A stretch of 7,074 nucleotides of DNA from Promethearchaeota archaeon (lineage in GTDB: Archaea; Asgardarchaeota; Lokiarchaeia; Sigynarchaeales; SOKP01). A program made the position numbers and the translations under genes. Shown in pieces: positions 1-6,505 of the stretch. The number at the start of each line of letters is the position of its first letter. Position 1 is the stretch's first letter. The notes beneath the pieces were generated by a model, which saw only the letters and a program-made list of their open reading frames with translations, searched no databases and had not been told where the DNA came from. The stretch is taken from positions 1 to 7,074 of the forward strand of contig JAHLWT010000210.1 in assembly GCA_019057775.1 (NCBI GenBank), read 5' to 3'.

Positions 1-872
1 ATAATAAGTATTGAAGTCTTTAACTTTTTCTTTAAATCTAACATCAATTCGAGTATTTGAGCTTGTATCGTCACATCTAAAGCAGTAGTTGGCTCGTCTG
101 CGATTAATAACGCAGGATTACACGAAAGAGCCATAGCAATCATTACCCTTTGCCTCATACCTCCACTTAGCTCGTGCGGATACCTTTTTAAGATGCCTTC
201 AGCGTCTGCTATACCAACCTCTTCAATAATCCTTACCGATTTTTCAAGCAAAACATCTTTTATTACGGGTGCATGATATGTTTCTTTTTTTAATTCGTCA
301 ATTTTTGCTTTTAAATTCTCTTTTTCTTCTTCAGTTAGACGTTCGTCATTTTCCTTTAATTCGTGAATTAAAGTTTTTTTTTCTGCGAGCTTTTTCTTTC
401 TTTCTAACTTTTTTTGATCAAGAACAGTTTTTACTTCCTCAAGTTGATGTAACTCAAAGACCTCAGAAATTTGATCCCCGATTTTTAGAACAGGATTAAG
501 CGAGTTTAAAGGATCTTGAAAGATCATAGTAATATTTTTTCCCCTCTTCGTCCTCATTTCTTTTTCAGTTAAATCTAAGAGGTTAATATCCTTAAAGATT
601 ATTTCGCCTTCCATAATTTTACCTGGAGATCTTACAATTTGCAGAATAGAAAGTGCAGTTACCGATTTTCCACAACCAGTTTCCCCTACAAGGCCAATTA
701 TTTCATCCTTATAAATATTGAAAGAAACACCATCAACGGCTTTGACGATTCCCTCTTCGGTGAAAAAATAGGTTTTTAAACCTTTTACATCTAGTAATAC
801 TTTTGATTCTGAATCACTATCTGTTTCTTGACTCACTTCAATTATATTTTTTTCATTTTCTATAATATCCAT
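1..872 (-). CDS. dppD: Peptide ABC transporter ATP-binding protein, DppD/OppD family (C-terminus beyond window)
   Basis: This is one of the two cytoplasmic ATPases that power an Opp/Dpp-type oligopeptide importer. The window holds 290 residues, starting at the ATG at 872-870 and running off base 1. Visible motifs are Walker A GETGCGKS (residues 63-70), the Q-loop glutamine at 119 in [10 protein letters not shown], the ABC signature LSGGMRQR (235-242), Walker B LLIADE (255-260) and the D-loop ALD (264-266). The H-loop histidine and the C-terminal oligopeptide domain lie outside the window. The SVTAL sequence after Walker A favours the D-type rather than the F-type subunit. The protein starts with an acidic tail of about 25 residues. 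Between Q-loop and signature, residues about 144-198 form a Lys/Glu-rich helical insertion that DppD and OppD normally lack. The gene lies 49 bp after the DppC gene, and duplicated TAGGGAAT sequence precedes its ATG. The family call is firm; the substrate is not. Confidence 0.95.
   Translation of the reverse strand, partial: MDIIENEKNIIEVSQETDSDSESKVLLDVKGLKTYFFTEEGIVKAVDGVSFNIYKDEIIGLVGETGCGKSVTALSILQIVRSPGKIMEGEIIFKDINLLDLTEKEMRTKRGKNITMIFQDPLNSLNPVLKIGDQISEVFELHQLEEVKTVLDQKKLERKKKLAEKKTLIHELKENDERLTEEEKENLKAKIDELKKETYHAPVIKDVLLEKSVRIIEEVGIADAEGILKRYPHELSGGMRQRVMIAMALSCNPALLIADEPTTALDVTIQAQILELMLDLKKKLKTSILI
279..443 (-). other. Charged coiled-coil-like insertion within the DppD ATPase
   Basis: This segment encodes DppD residues about 144-198. 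It is dominated by Lys, Glu and Leu, with runs such as [13 protein letters not shown] and [19 protein letters not shown], and has a break around NDERLTEEE. The pattern suggests two long helices forming an antiparallel hairpin. In ordinary DppD/OppD the chain goes from the GDQI..EVF..H helix almost directly to a short helix and the YPHELSGG signature, so this is extra sequence in the helical subdomain. The reading frame stays open through it and the conserved flanks are intact, which argues against a sequencing frameshift. Its boundaries are approximate. Confidence 0.75.
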
Positions 873-888
873 ATTCCCTAATTCCCTA
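873..888 (-). repeat. Tandem 8-bp repeat abutting the DppD start codon
   Basis: Two perfect copies of TAGGGAAT (minus strand) lie directly before the ATG of the DppD gene. Each contains AGGGA, a weak match to an archaeal Shine-Dalgarno. The distal copy is about 10 nt from the ATG and could serve as a ribosome site; the proximal one, 2 nt away, is too close. It may be chance duplication in AT-rich spacer. Confidence 0.4.
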
Positions 889-921
889 ATTATTAATTAT
901 AAAAATATAAATTTTTAGAAG

Positions 922-1923
922 TTATAAGTTTCGTAATCGTGGATCTAAAGCATCTCGCAAGCCATCTCCAACCAACATAAAACCAAGAACTGTTACTAGG
1001 ATCATGAAACCAGGCATTAGAGACGCCCATGGTGCAGAATATAAGTAAACCCTCGCGGCGTTAATATCATTTCCCCACTCAATAAGAGTAGCGTCGCTAA
1101 ATCCTAAATATGCTAAGCCAGCCAAACCTAATATTACTCCTCCTATATCAAAAGTAAAGGATATTATAATTGGTTGGATTACATTTGGAAAAATGTGGCG
1201 AAACATAATTCTCCAACTTCCTGCGCCAGCTACTTTTGCTGCTTCTATGTAAGGCAACGCTCTAGCTTGTAGTACATTACCTCTTATTAATCGTGCGTAA
1301 TAAGGTACGCCCAATATCCCCCATGCTAGCATAATATATTGAATTTCTTGTCCCCAGATTGCAATAAACACCAATGCAAGAACTAAACCTGGAAAGGCGA
1401 GCATAATATCACATAATCTCATTATAATTGCATCCATCCAACCTCCATAATAAGCTGCGATTATCCCAATCATTACGCCTAATATTACGCTAAACGATAT
1501 AGCCGGAAAGGCAATTGATAAGGAAGCGCGGGCTCCAAATATAATTCTAGACAAAACATCTCTACCCATAGCTCCTTGCCCTAACGGATGTTCAGGACTT
1601 GGAGGATCCCAAACGCCTAACCATACACCACTGGCGTCTTCAAAAGTGTATGGAGCAATCCAATTAGGAAAAACTGCTAAGGTCAGGATAGTAAGAACTA
1701 TGAAAATTCCTAAAATTGTTAATACAGATTTTAACCTACGAATAAATTTTCTTTTACTTACTAGTCTTTCGTATTCCATTTGACGAATAGTTAAATCTTC
1801 TAATCTTGAACCTGGTAGAATAAGAAACAATAAATTTTTAGAAAACCACTTAAGCACTTTTTTTATAGCACTTTCCTCTTGTCTCTCATCTTCTTCTGAT
1901 ATCTCTATTTGATATTCTTCCAT
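922..1923 (-). CDS. dppC: Peptide ABC transporter permease, DppC/OppC family
   Basis: This is one half of the membrane channel of the Opp/Dpp-type importer, pairing with DppB. The 333-residue protein has the family hallmarks in order. There is a first membrane helix at about 66-88. An extracytoplasmic stretch ending EHPLGQGAMGRDVLSR (111-126) is typical of DppC. Membrane helices follow at about 137-160, 172-190, 194-210 and 250-275. The cytoplasmic EAA loop, EAAKVAGAGSWRIMFRHIFP (227-246), docks on the ATPase. The sequence AYLGFSDATLIEWGNDI (271-287) and the terminal helix (302-318) ending GDGLRDALDPRLRNL complete the fold. The N-terminus is long for the family: about 60 residues precede the first helix, acidic at 1-17 and amphipathic at 22-37. 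A weak AAGGT ribosome site lies about 10 nt before the ATG. The DppB stop is 33 bp upstream, consistent with one transcript. Confidence 0.96.
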   Translation of the reverse strand: MEEYQIEISEEDERQEESAIKKVLKWFSKNLLFLILPGSRLEDLTIRQMEYERLVSKRKFIRRLKSVLTILGIFIVLTILTLAVFPNWIAPYTFEDASGVWLGVWDPPSPEHPLGQGAMGRDVLSRIIFGARASLSIAFPAISFSVILGVMIGIIAAYYGGWMDAIIMRLCDIMLAFPGLVLALVFIAIWGQEIQYIMLAWGILGVPYYARLIRGNVLQARALPYIEAAKVAGAGSWRIMFRHIFPNVIQPIIISFTFDIGGVILGLAGLAYLGFSDATLIEWGNDINAARVYLYSAPWASLMPGFMILVTVLGFMLVGDGLRDALDPRLRNL

Positions 1924-1956
1924 AATATTTTATACCTTTTTTTTTTCAAATTAATT

Positions 1957-2985
1957 TTAATATCTAATTCTAGGATCGAGAATTCCATAAAGTAAATCAG
2001 TAAATAAAGTAGCAAATATAAAAATGAGTGTTATGAGAAAAACTACAGCAGATAATACCCAATAATCGGTTAAATCTATAGCATGGATTAATAAATTTCC
2101 TATTCCTGCCAAACCAAATGTAGATTCGGTAAGAACTGCTCCTGTTAATAAAGCTGCAAATTGTAATCCAATAACTGTTACAGTAGGAATTAATGCATTC
2201 TTTAACGCATGACTGTTAATTACATCTCGTTCCTTACACCCCTTTGCCCTTGCAGTTCGTACATAATCTTGCTCTAAAACTTCTAGCATACTTGATCTAG
2301 TTTGCCTTGTTATCCCCGCAAGAGTTATAAAAGATAAACAAAACACCGGTAGTATCATGTGATATAAATAGTCAAATATTTTATAAATCTCGCCTGATAT
2401 CAAGGAATCAATCATATAAAACCCAGTAACAAATTCAGGATTCTCATAGATAAAATCTTTATGTCCCGTTGTTGGGAAAATTGGATATACAAAACCAAAA
2501 ATAAATTGTACCAGCATACCTAAAAAGAAAACAGGAATTGCTACTCCAAGTAAAGCAAAACCTCTTACAATTGTATCTTTAGATTTATTTCGATGAGTTG
2601 ATGAAATAACTCCTGCTTTAATTCCTAACAGTGATGCGATTACCATAGAAAATAGAGCAAGGTCTATAGTTAAAGGTAACCTTTGCATAATAAGAGTCCA
2701 GACATCTTGATTTCTTGCAATCGAAATAGACACCCCCCAATTTCCTGTAAATAAGTCTGCTAAGTATTTAAAATATTGTATAACAAGTGGTTGGTCGAGT
2801 CCAAGCTCCTTTACCATGGCCGCAATCGCTTCAGGATTGGGTTTTGCTATACCTTGTGCTTCGAGCATAGCTGTTGCAGGGTTTCCAGGCATCCATCTAG
2901 AGAGAATAAAAGTTAAGGTCATAACTCCAAACGTTACAGGAATCATAGCAAGAATTCTTCTAAATAAATATTTTAACATACTCAT
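1957..2985 (-). CDS. dppB: Peptide ABC transporter permease, DppB/OppB family
   Basis: This 342-residue protein is the partner channel subunit to DppC. The N-terminus MLKYLFRRILAMIPVTFG followed by FILSRWMPGNP is diagnostic of DppB/OppB. An extracytoplasmic region (about 30-100) contains LGLDQPLVIQYFKYLADL and GNWGVSI, also typical. Membrane helices are predicted at about 9-29, 106-128, 142-168, 208-226, 268-288 and 308-334. The EAA coupling loop is EQDYVRTARAKGCKERDVIN (238-257), followed by HALKNALIP. The C-terminus GILDPRIRY matches the family. Length is normal and no key motif is missing. The first ATG is chosen because a perfect GGAGG lies 8 nt upstream; the ATG two codons later would have a less favourable spacing of 14 nt. 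The gene follows the unknown membrane protein by 48 bp. Confidence 0.97.
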   Translation of the reverse strand: MSMLKYLFRRILAMIPVTFGVMTLTFILSRWMPGNPATAMLEAQGIAKPNPEAIAAMVKELGLDQPLVIQYFKYLADLFTGNWGVSISIARNQDVWTLIMQRLPLTIDLALFSMVIASLLGIKAGVISSTHRNKSKDTIVRGFALLGVAIPVFFLGMLVQFIFGFVYPIFPTTGHKDFIYENPEFVTGFYMIDSLISGEIYKIFDYLYHMILPVFCLSFITLAGITRQTRSSMLEVLEQDYVRTARAKGCKERDVINSHALKNALIPTVTVIGLQFAALLTGAVLTESTFGLAGIGNLLIHAIDLTDYWVLSAVVFLITLIFIFATLFTDLLYGILDPRIRY

Positions 2986-2993
2986 TGATTAAT

Positions 2994-2998
2994 CCTCC
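2994..2998 (-). promoter_or_regulatory. Strong Shine-Dalgarno for DppB
   Basis: On the minus strand GGAGG stands 8 nt before the ATG of the DppB gene. It is the best ribosome binding site in the window, decides the start over a second ATG two codons downstream, and suggests DppB is initiated independently of the gene before it. Confidence 0.8.
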
Positions 2999-3033
2999 AA
3001 AATTATTGATTAAAGATTTTCATTTAATTTAAT

Positions 3034-3519
3034 TTAAACTTCAATTTTTTTAGTTCGTTCTAAAATTTTATCGTATTTTATTCTAGCGACTGCTGCTGAT
3101 ATTGAAGCTGTAAGGTTTATAACTAATAATACTAAAACTGTAATGTAGCTTTCAATGCTAATAAACCACGTTCCAATAATCCCAAAAATATCTAAAATGT
3201 TAACAGTCGTAATATTCATACTGATGAACCAATACCAAATCCAAGACATTCCCACCATAATGGGTATTAACCAGATACTATTCCTAATACCGTATTCAAA
3301 AAACTTTTCTCGAAACGCCATAAGAAATATAATTGCAAAAAGAATAATTAACGATAAGAAAGATCGGGGATTGAATAAAACTTGGTATAGAAACATTACT
3401 CCTTCTCCGATATCTTTTGTGTAAACATTAGCTAAATATCCAAAAAATATAAAGTGAAGTAATAATATTGCCAATAAAAAATTGGTTTGTCTGCCTATTT
3501 CAATTTTTTTAAACTTCAT
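3034..3519 (-). CDS. Unrecognised multi-pass membrane protein inside the transporter operon
   Basis: I do not recognise this 161-residue protein. It has a short basic N-terminus (MKFKKIEIGR) and hydrophobic segments at about 13-33, 53-69, 81-100 and 108-146, the last long enough for one or two helices. That gives four or five membrane spans. The cytoplasmic-looking tail is basic and helical (RIKYDKILERTKKIEV). It lacks the EAA loop and DppB/DppC landmarks, so it is not a degraded permease. No catalytic or metal-binding motif is visible. Its ATG overlaps the TGA of the preceding 293-residue gene in an ATGA, a layout that normally means translational coupling, and DppB follows 48 bp later. This arrangement suggests, without proving, an accessory role for the pair with each other and with the transporter. 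Confidence 0.8.
   Translation of the reverse strand: MKFKKIEIGRQTNFLLAILLLHFIFFGYLANVYTKDIGEGVMFLYQVLFNPRSFLSLIILFAIIFLMAFREKFFEYGIRNSIWLIPIMVGMSWIWYWFISMNITTVNILDIFGIIGTWFISIESYITVLVLLVINLTASISAAVARIKYDKILERTKKIEV
3516..3519 (-). promoter_or_regulatory. ATGA stop/start overlap coupling two unknown genes
   Basis: On the minus strand, the last codon of the 293-residue gene (TGA) and the first codon of the 161-residue membrane protein gene (ATG) share bases in the tetranucleotide ATGA. A purine-rich AAGAGAT stretch just upstream could assist reinitiation. The overlap also fixes the membrane protein's start codon. Confidence 0.8.
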
Positions 3520-4397
3520 AATCTCTTCATTAAATCTGTGTATGTAAACTTATAAAGTTTTTCGATAAGCTCTTTATGATTATAACAACTAATTTTCGAT
3601 CCCTTAATAATAATTTCATTGTTCTCGTAGATTTGAATATTAATGGGAATTTTTACCCTCTCTACTAACATTTTCTGATTGTAAAAAAACACGTCAATAA
3701 GATCGTCGTAGATTAAATAAGGGATAAATGCCATCTTTTTCATGTTGTGCTCGTTTTCGCGTCTTACATCAATGTAGACTGGTTGTGGATAATACTTGTT
3801 TTTTTTTTCTGTGTAAATTTTTTCTTCCTTAATTTCCTGGTTAACTTTAATTTGGATACTATTGCTTTCGAGCGCGTTCTTAAAGTAATTAACCATTTTT
3901 TCACAATACCGAATTAATTCGTCAAAATATCGATCTTCTTCTGGCGAAATTTTCAAATTTTCGATGGTTGAGTAAGTTTTTAAAAATTCGGAAATTAAGA
4001 AAGTATAATCCTTAATCATACTTGGAATCTCGATTACAGTTGAAATCGAATTTTCATACCACTTAAATATAATTTCTTTCGGTAACGAACGGTAAGTAAT
4101 AGACTTATACGTTTCTTTAGCGTAATTAATGAAGTTTTTAATACCGAATAAGAAATAAGTTTCATAATTAAGAGTTAATCCCAAAGCTTTAGAAATTTCA
4201 TTTAATTTATCGAAGTTAGGGTGAACAAAGCATGTAGGTTCTTTATTTGTTAACTTATCGACTCTAATCGGTAGGGGTAAGATTGGAATTGTAAACAGGT
4301 TTGTGTCAAAAACATCAAAATATAGTCCAATTACCGCAATTTCTTTTTTATTTGATCTTAGTTTAGTTGGTGAAAAAATAGACGGTTTTCGATTCAT
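3516..4397 (-). CDS. Unrecognised soluble 293-residue protein inside the transporter operon
   Basis: I do not recognise this protein. It has no signal peptide or membrane segment, so it is probably cytoplasmic. The N-terminal part (about 18-90) looks alpha/beta, with strand-like EIAVIGLYFDVF and NLFTIPILPLPIRV. The middle (about 85-180) is mainly helical and rich in Tyr, Lys and Glu. A charged linker (about 185-205) leads to a C-terminal part with strand-like YPQPVYIDVRR, MAFIPYLIYDDLIDVFFY, ERVKIPINIQIY and NEIIIKG, then a final helix. Its three cysteines (56, 165, 271) are scattered and suggest no metal site. The gene is visibly more AT-rich than the binding protein gene before it. No Shine-Dalgarno is evident. 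A TTTAAAA sequence about 30 nt before the ATG could be a TATA box for a leaderless transcript, but AT-rich sequence makes such matches common. Confidence 0.8.
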   Translation of the reverse strand: MNRKPSIFSPTKLRSNKKEIAVIGLYFDVFDTNLFTIPILPLPIRVDKLTNKEPTCFVHPNFDKLNEISKALGLTLNYETYFLFGIKNFINYAKETYKSITYRSLPKEIIFKWYENSISTVIEIPSMIKDYTFLISEFLKTYSTIENLKISPEEDRYFDELIRYCEKMVNYFKNALESNSIQIKVNQEIKEEKIYTEKKNKYYPQPVYIDVRRENEHNMKKMAFIPYLIYDDLIDVFFYNQKMLVERVKIPINIQIYENNEIIIKGSKISCYNHKELIEKLYKFTYTDLMKRL

Positions 4398-4445
4398 TTC
4401 AATAAAATAAGTAATATTTTTGATTTTAAAAATAATAAAAATAAT

Positions 4446-4466
4446 AAAAAAAAAATTTTAAAATTT
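4446..4466 (-). terminator. Poly-T terminator candidate after the binding protein gene
   Basis: About 30 nt past the binding protein stop the minus strand reads AAATTTTAAAATTT and runs into ten consecutive T residues (4455-4446), followed by more T-rich sequence. Archaeal RNA polymerase can terminate on such tracts without a strong hairpin. Termination, probably partial, would leave abundant binding protein mRNA with less read-through into the permease genes. The whole gap is AT-rich, so this is a plausible rather than certain site. Confidence 0.5.
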
Positions 4467-4496
4467 GATATTTACATTTGAATTTTCCCTTTAGAA

Positions 4497-6227
4497 TTAC
4501 GCTAACGCTGAAATATTACGATAAATTGGCCAAGCTATAAAGTTGCCTAACGCGTTATATGCTCTTCCTTGAATATCTTTACCATGAACTGCTCTTCCTA
4601 AAGTTGCCATGAGAGGCGAGTGTACGAAGAGAACTTCAAAAATTCTGTGCTGAATTTGGCTAAATAATGCGAATCGTGTAACCATATTAGTTTCAGTAGC
4701 GGCAAGCTCAAGCCAATCAATGAGCTGCTGATCGGTACAATTACTGAAGTTCGACGCAGAATCAGGGTTGAATAAAGGATCTAGCATGTTGAAAGCGTCA
4801 ATATAATCAGGAATCCATCCAATGTACCACATACCTCTTAAATTACCCATTTCTCCAGCTTCTAAATATGTATCCCAATTTCGGGTAGTTTCAGTAGGAT
4901 TGATTCCAATTAAGTCTAAGTCGTGGAATATTAGATCGTTCAAATCTCTGTTAAATCCACTTCCTTGATGGTAGTTTAAGTCCATTGGCTCTCCAAATTC
5001 GGCCGTGAAGAAGGCTGCTGCCTTCCATAAAGCCTCGTCAGTTCCAGGGTTAAAGGCAGTAGCGTTGTGCATCCCAACATCCCATGCATCAGCACCTGTA
5101 TATCCAAAGCCCATGCTTTGCATTGTAAGACGAGCTAAGGTAACGTTATATTGGGGAACAACAACTGTAGGATCGTGACCTGGCATACCTTCTGGTACGG
5201 CAGGTGGACCTCTTACGGCGTTTCCTTGTCGAATTTCGTCAATAATGTAGTCGTAATTGATTGCTATAGCCATTGCTTTTCTCCAAGTAGCATTTATTCT
5301 ATAGTTATCCCACGCAAGGTAATAGTAGCCCATATTTGGACCAGTTTCTACTACTTCGGTTAGATCATCGGCATCGAATATAGCTAAAAGATCAGGATCG
5401 GCGCCAAAAAGAATATCAATCGTGTGACCAAGCATAGCTTGGTTTCTAGTTGCACCTTCTTCAATTACAACAAATACTAATTTCTCGAAATAAGGTTTTG
5501 TTTCTCCCCAGTATCTATCCCAACGATGGTATCTAACTTCCACGTCAGTCGTGTATGAGTCGTAAACGTAAGGACCCGTACCAACAAGTGTTTCGGTCGT
5601 TAAGTCAATATATTCCGTAGCACTATGAGATTCTTCAGAAATCATTGAACTTCCGGTGTAACTCATTAATGGGATAAAAGAAGCGAAAGGCATGTTTAAA
5701 AATATTTTTACGGTGAATTCATCAACTTTTACAGTACGGTTAATTATAGATGTACGATTTACGAAATAAATTGAAGCAGGGAAAGCAGGAATAGTCGGTG
5801 GTAGAAGCGTACCAGTTGCGTTTATGAAATATAAGATTCTATCCATGTTCCACACTACAGAATCAGCATCGAATGAGGATCCGTCGTGGAAAACAACGTC
5901 ATGTCTGAGGTTAACGGTCAATTCTAAATCATTTTCCCATACATGGGACTCTGCTAATAAAGGTACAAGCGGAAGGGATGAATTGGTTAGGTCGTACCAC
6001 CAAAGGGCCTCTGCTACTTGCGTAATTACATCGTTTGAGTCGGAATCCCACGAATCTATAGGGTCTATCACTACAGGCCCTCCTCCAACTCCAACGAGAA
6101 GCGTCGTAGGTTGTACCGGTGGTACGATTTCAATTAAACCTATACCGAGGATAATGTTACCAACGCCAGATGCGACTAAAGCTACAGCGAGTACAATTAT
6201 CGTGACATTTTTTTTTTCCATTTCCAT
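4497..6227 (-). CDS. ABC transporter substrate-binding protein, family 5 (peptide/nickel type)
   Basis: This 576-residue protein is the extracellular ligand-capturing component of the Opp/Dpp-type importer. Residues 1-6 are followed by one hydrophobic helix (about 8-34) that probably anchors the protein. No cysteine follows the helix (the only Cys is 497), so it is not a lipoprotein. Family 5 landmarks are LRHDVVFHDGSSFDADSVVW (107-126), the GTGPYVYDSY motif with DRYWGETKPYFEKLVF (216-252), WRKAMAIAINYDYIIDEI (315-332), the WIGW-like GMWYIGWIPDYIDAFN (465-480) and the terminal FALFSQIQHRIFEVLFVHSPL (519-539, approximate limits). Eleven N-X-S/T sequons, ten beyond the anchor, fit an N-glycosylated archaeal surface protein. 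GTGAT lies 6 nt before the chosen ATG. Peptides are the default ligand guess; sugars or nickel remain possible. Confidence 0.95.
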   Translation of the reverse strand: MEMEKKNVTIIVLAVALVASGVGNIILGIGLIEIVPPVQPTTLLVGVGGGPVVIDPIDSWDSDSNDVITQVAEALWWYDLTNSSLPLVPLLAESHVWENDLELTVNLRHDVVFHDGSSFDADSVVWNMDRILYFINATGTLLPPTIPAFPASIYFVNRTSIINRTVKVDEFTVKIFLNMPFASFIPLMSYTGSSMISEESHSATEYIDLTTETLVGTGPYVYDSYTTDVEVRYHRWDRYWGETKPYFEKLVFVVIEEGATRNQAMLGHTIDILFGADPDLLAIFDADDLTEVVETGPNMGYYYLAWDNYRINATWRKAMAIAINYDYIIDEIRQGNAVRGPPAVPEGMPGHDPTVVVPQYNVTLARLTMQSMGFGYTGADAWDVGMHNATAFNPGTDEALWKAAAFFTAEFGEPMDLNYHQGSGFNRDLNDLIFHDLDLIGINPTETTRNWDTYLEAGEMGNLRGMWYIGWIPDYIDAFNMLDPLFNPDSASNFSNCTDQQLIDWLELAATETNMVTRFALFSQIQHRIFEVLFVHSPLMATLGRAVHGKDIQGRAYNALGNFIAWPIYRNISALA

Positions 6228-6233
6228 TTTATA

Positions 6234-6238
6234 ATCAC
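6234..6238 (-). promoter_or_regulatory. Shine-Dalgarno for the substrate-binding protein
   Basis: GTGAT on the minus strand is 6 nt upstream of the ATG and matches the archaeal anti-Shine-Dalgarno (GGTGAT form). It favours the first ATG over the one at codon 3. Confidence 0.55.
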
Positions 6239-6296
6239 TTAAAATTTTATTAATATTTTTTTTTAGATTAGTAGTTAAGTATCTTCTTAATCTCGG

Positions 6297-6310
6297 AAAC
6301 TTATAAGTTT
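6297..6310 (-). promoter_or_regulatory. TATA-box/BRE candidate for the transporter operon
   Basis: AAACTTATAAGTTT is a perfect 14-bp palindrome with TTATAA at its centre; upstream on the minus strand lies GAAAAA, which resembles a BRE. Transcription about 25 bp downstream would leave a leader of roughly 50 nt that includes the GTGAT ribosome site. The palindrome could equally be the operator of a dimeric regulator overlapping the TATA box. AT-rich context lowers confidence. Confidence 0.45.
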
Positions 6311-6411
6311 TTTCATTTTTTTTCTTATTTGTTAGTAGGGTTGTTTTTTTGTAAGCAGATTAATAATTTTATTTTGTAAAATTTTATAAAAAAAAATTAA
6401 TTTAATTTCTG

Positions 6412-6488
6412 AAGCCTTAGTTTTTCCTAAAGATCTTAGATCAACCTTTCGATTAGTTATACTTAAAAAAATTGGTTATCTAAGGCTT
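6412..6488. repeat. 9-bp inverted repeat spanning the spacer
   Basis: AAGCCTTAG (6412-6420) and its perfect complement CTAAGGCTT (6480-6488) are separated by 59 bp. A further AGCCTTA (6497-6503) pairs with TAAGGCT (6481-6487). The middle element can therefore pair with either flank. The interval also holds the palindrome AAGATCTT (6430-6437). Confidence 0.5.
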
Positions 6489-6503
6489 GTATTAATAGCC
6501 TTA
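6465..6503 (-). terminator. Hairpin plus T7 terminator candidate after the UbiA-type gene
   Basis: Two bases past the TAA stop, the minus strand has TAAGGCT, a 9-nt loop and AGCCTTA (7-bp stem, 6503-6481), then nine bases and seven consecutive T residues (6471-6465). The gap between stem and T-run is longer than in a bacterial intrinsic terminator, but the T-run alone may suffice in archaea. It would separate this gene from the transporter operon. Confidence 0.5.
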
Positions 6504-6505
6504 AC

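Larger units (their letters stand above)
6228..6505. other. Intergenic region before the transporter operon
   Basis: This 278-bp spacer between the UbiA-type gene and the binding protein gene holds no convincing open reading frame or RNA gene. It is AT-rich. Working along the minus strand it contains a hairpin plus T-run just after the UbiA-type stop, a third copy of the hairpin arm sequence, more T-rich sequence, and a TATA-like palindrome about 70-80 nt before the binding protein ATG. It is the natural place for the operon's main promoter. Confidence 0.7.

Noticed and set aside
269..499. Plus-strand 76-residue reading frame rich in Phe and Leu
   Set aside because: It is antisense to the Lys/Glu-rich insertion of the DppD gene; AAA and GAA codons read backwards give TTT and TTC, which explains its composition.
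1..872. Frameshift or assembly error in the DppD gene causing the charged segment
   Set aside because: The frame is the same before and after, with all motifs intact on both sides and regular helix-like composition between them.
1937..1946. T10 run on the plus strand between the two permease genes
   Set aside because: On the transcribed sense this is an A-run, not a T-run, so it is not a terminator for these genes.
3155..3424. Plus-strand 89-residue reading frame
   Set aside because: It lies entirely opposite the membrane protein gene at 3519-3034 and has no ribosome site or recognisable domain.
5151..5363. Plus-strand 70-residue reading frame
   Set aside because: It is antisense to the conserved centre of the binding protein and looks like chance.
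5824..6234. Plus-strand 136-residue reading frame
   Set aside because: It is antisense to the binding protein N-terminus, whose family motifs are clear; Ser/Thr-rich composition is an antisense artefact.
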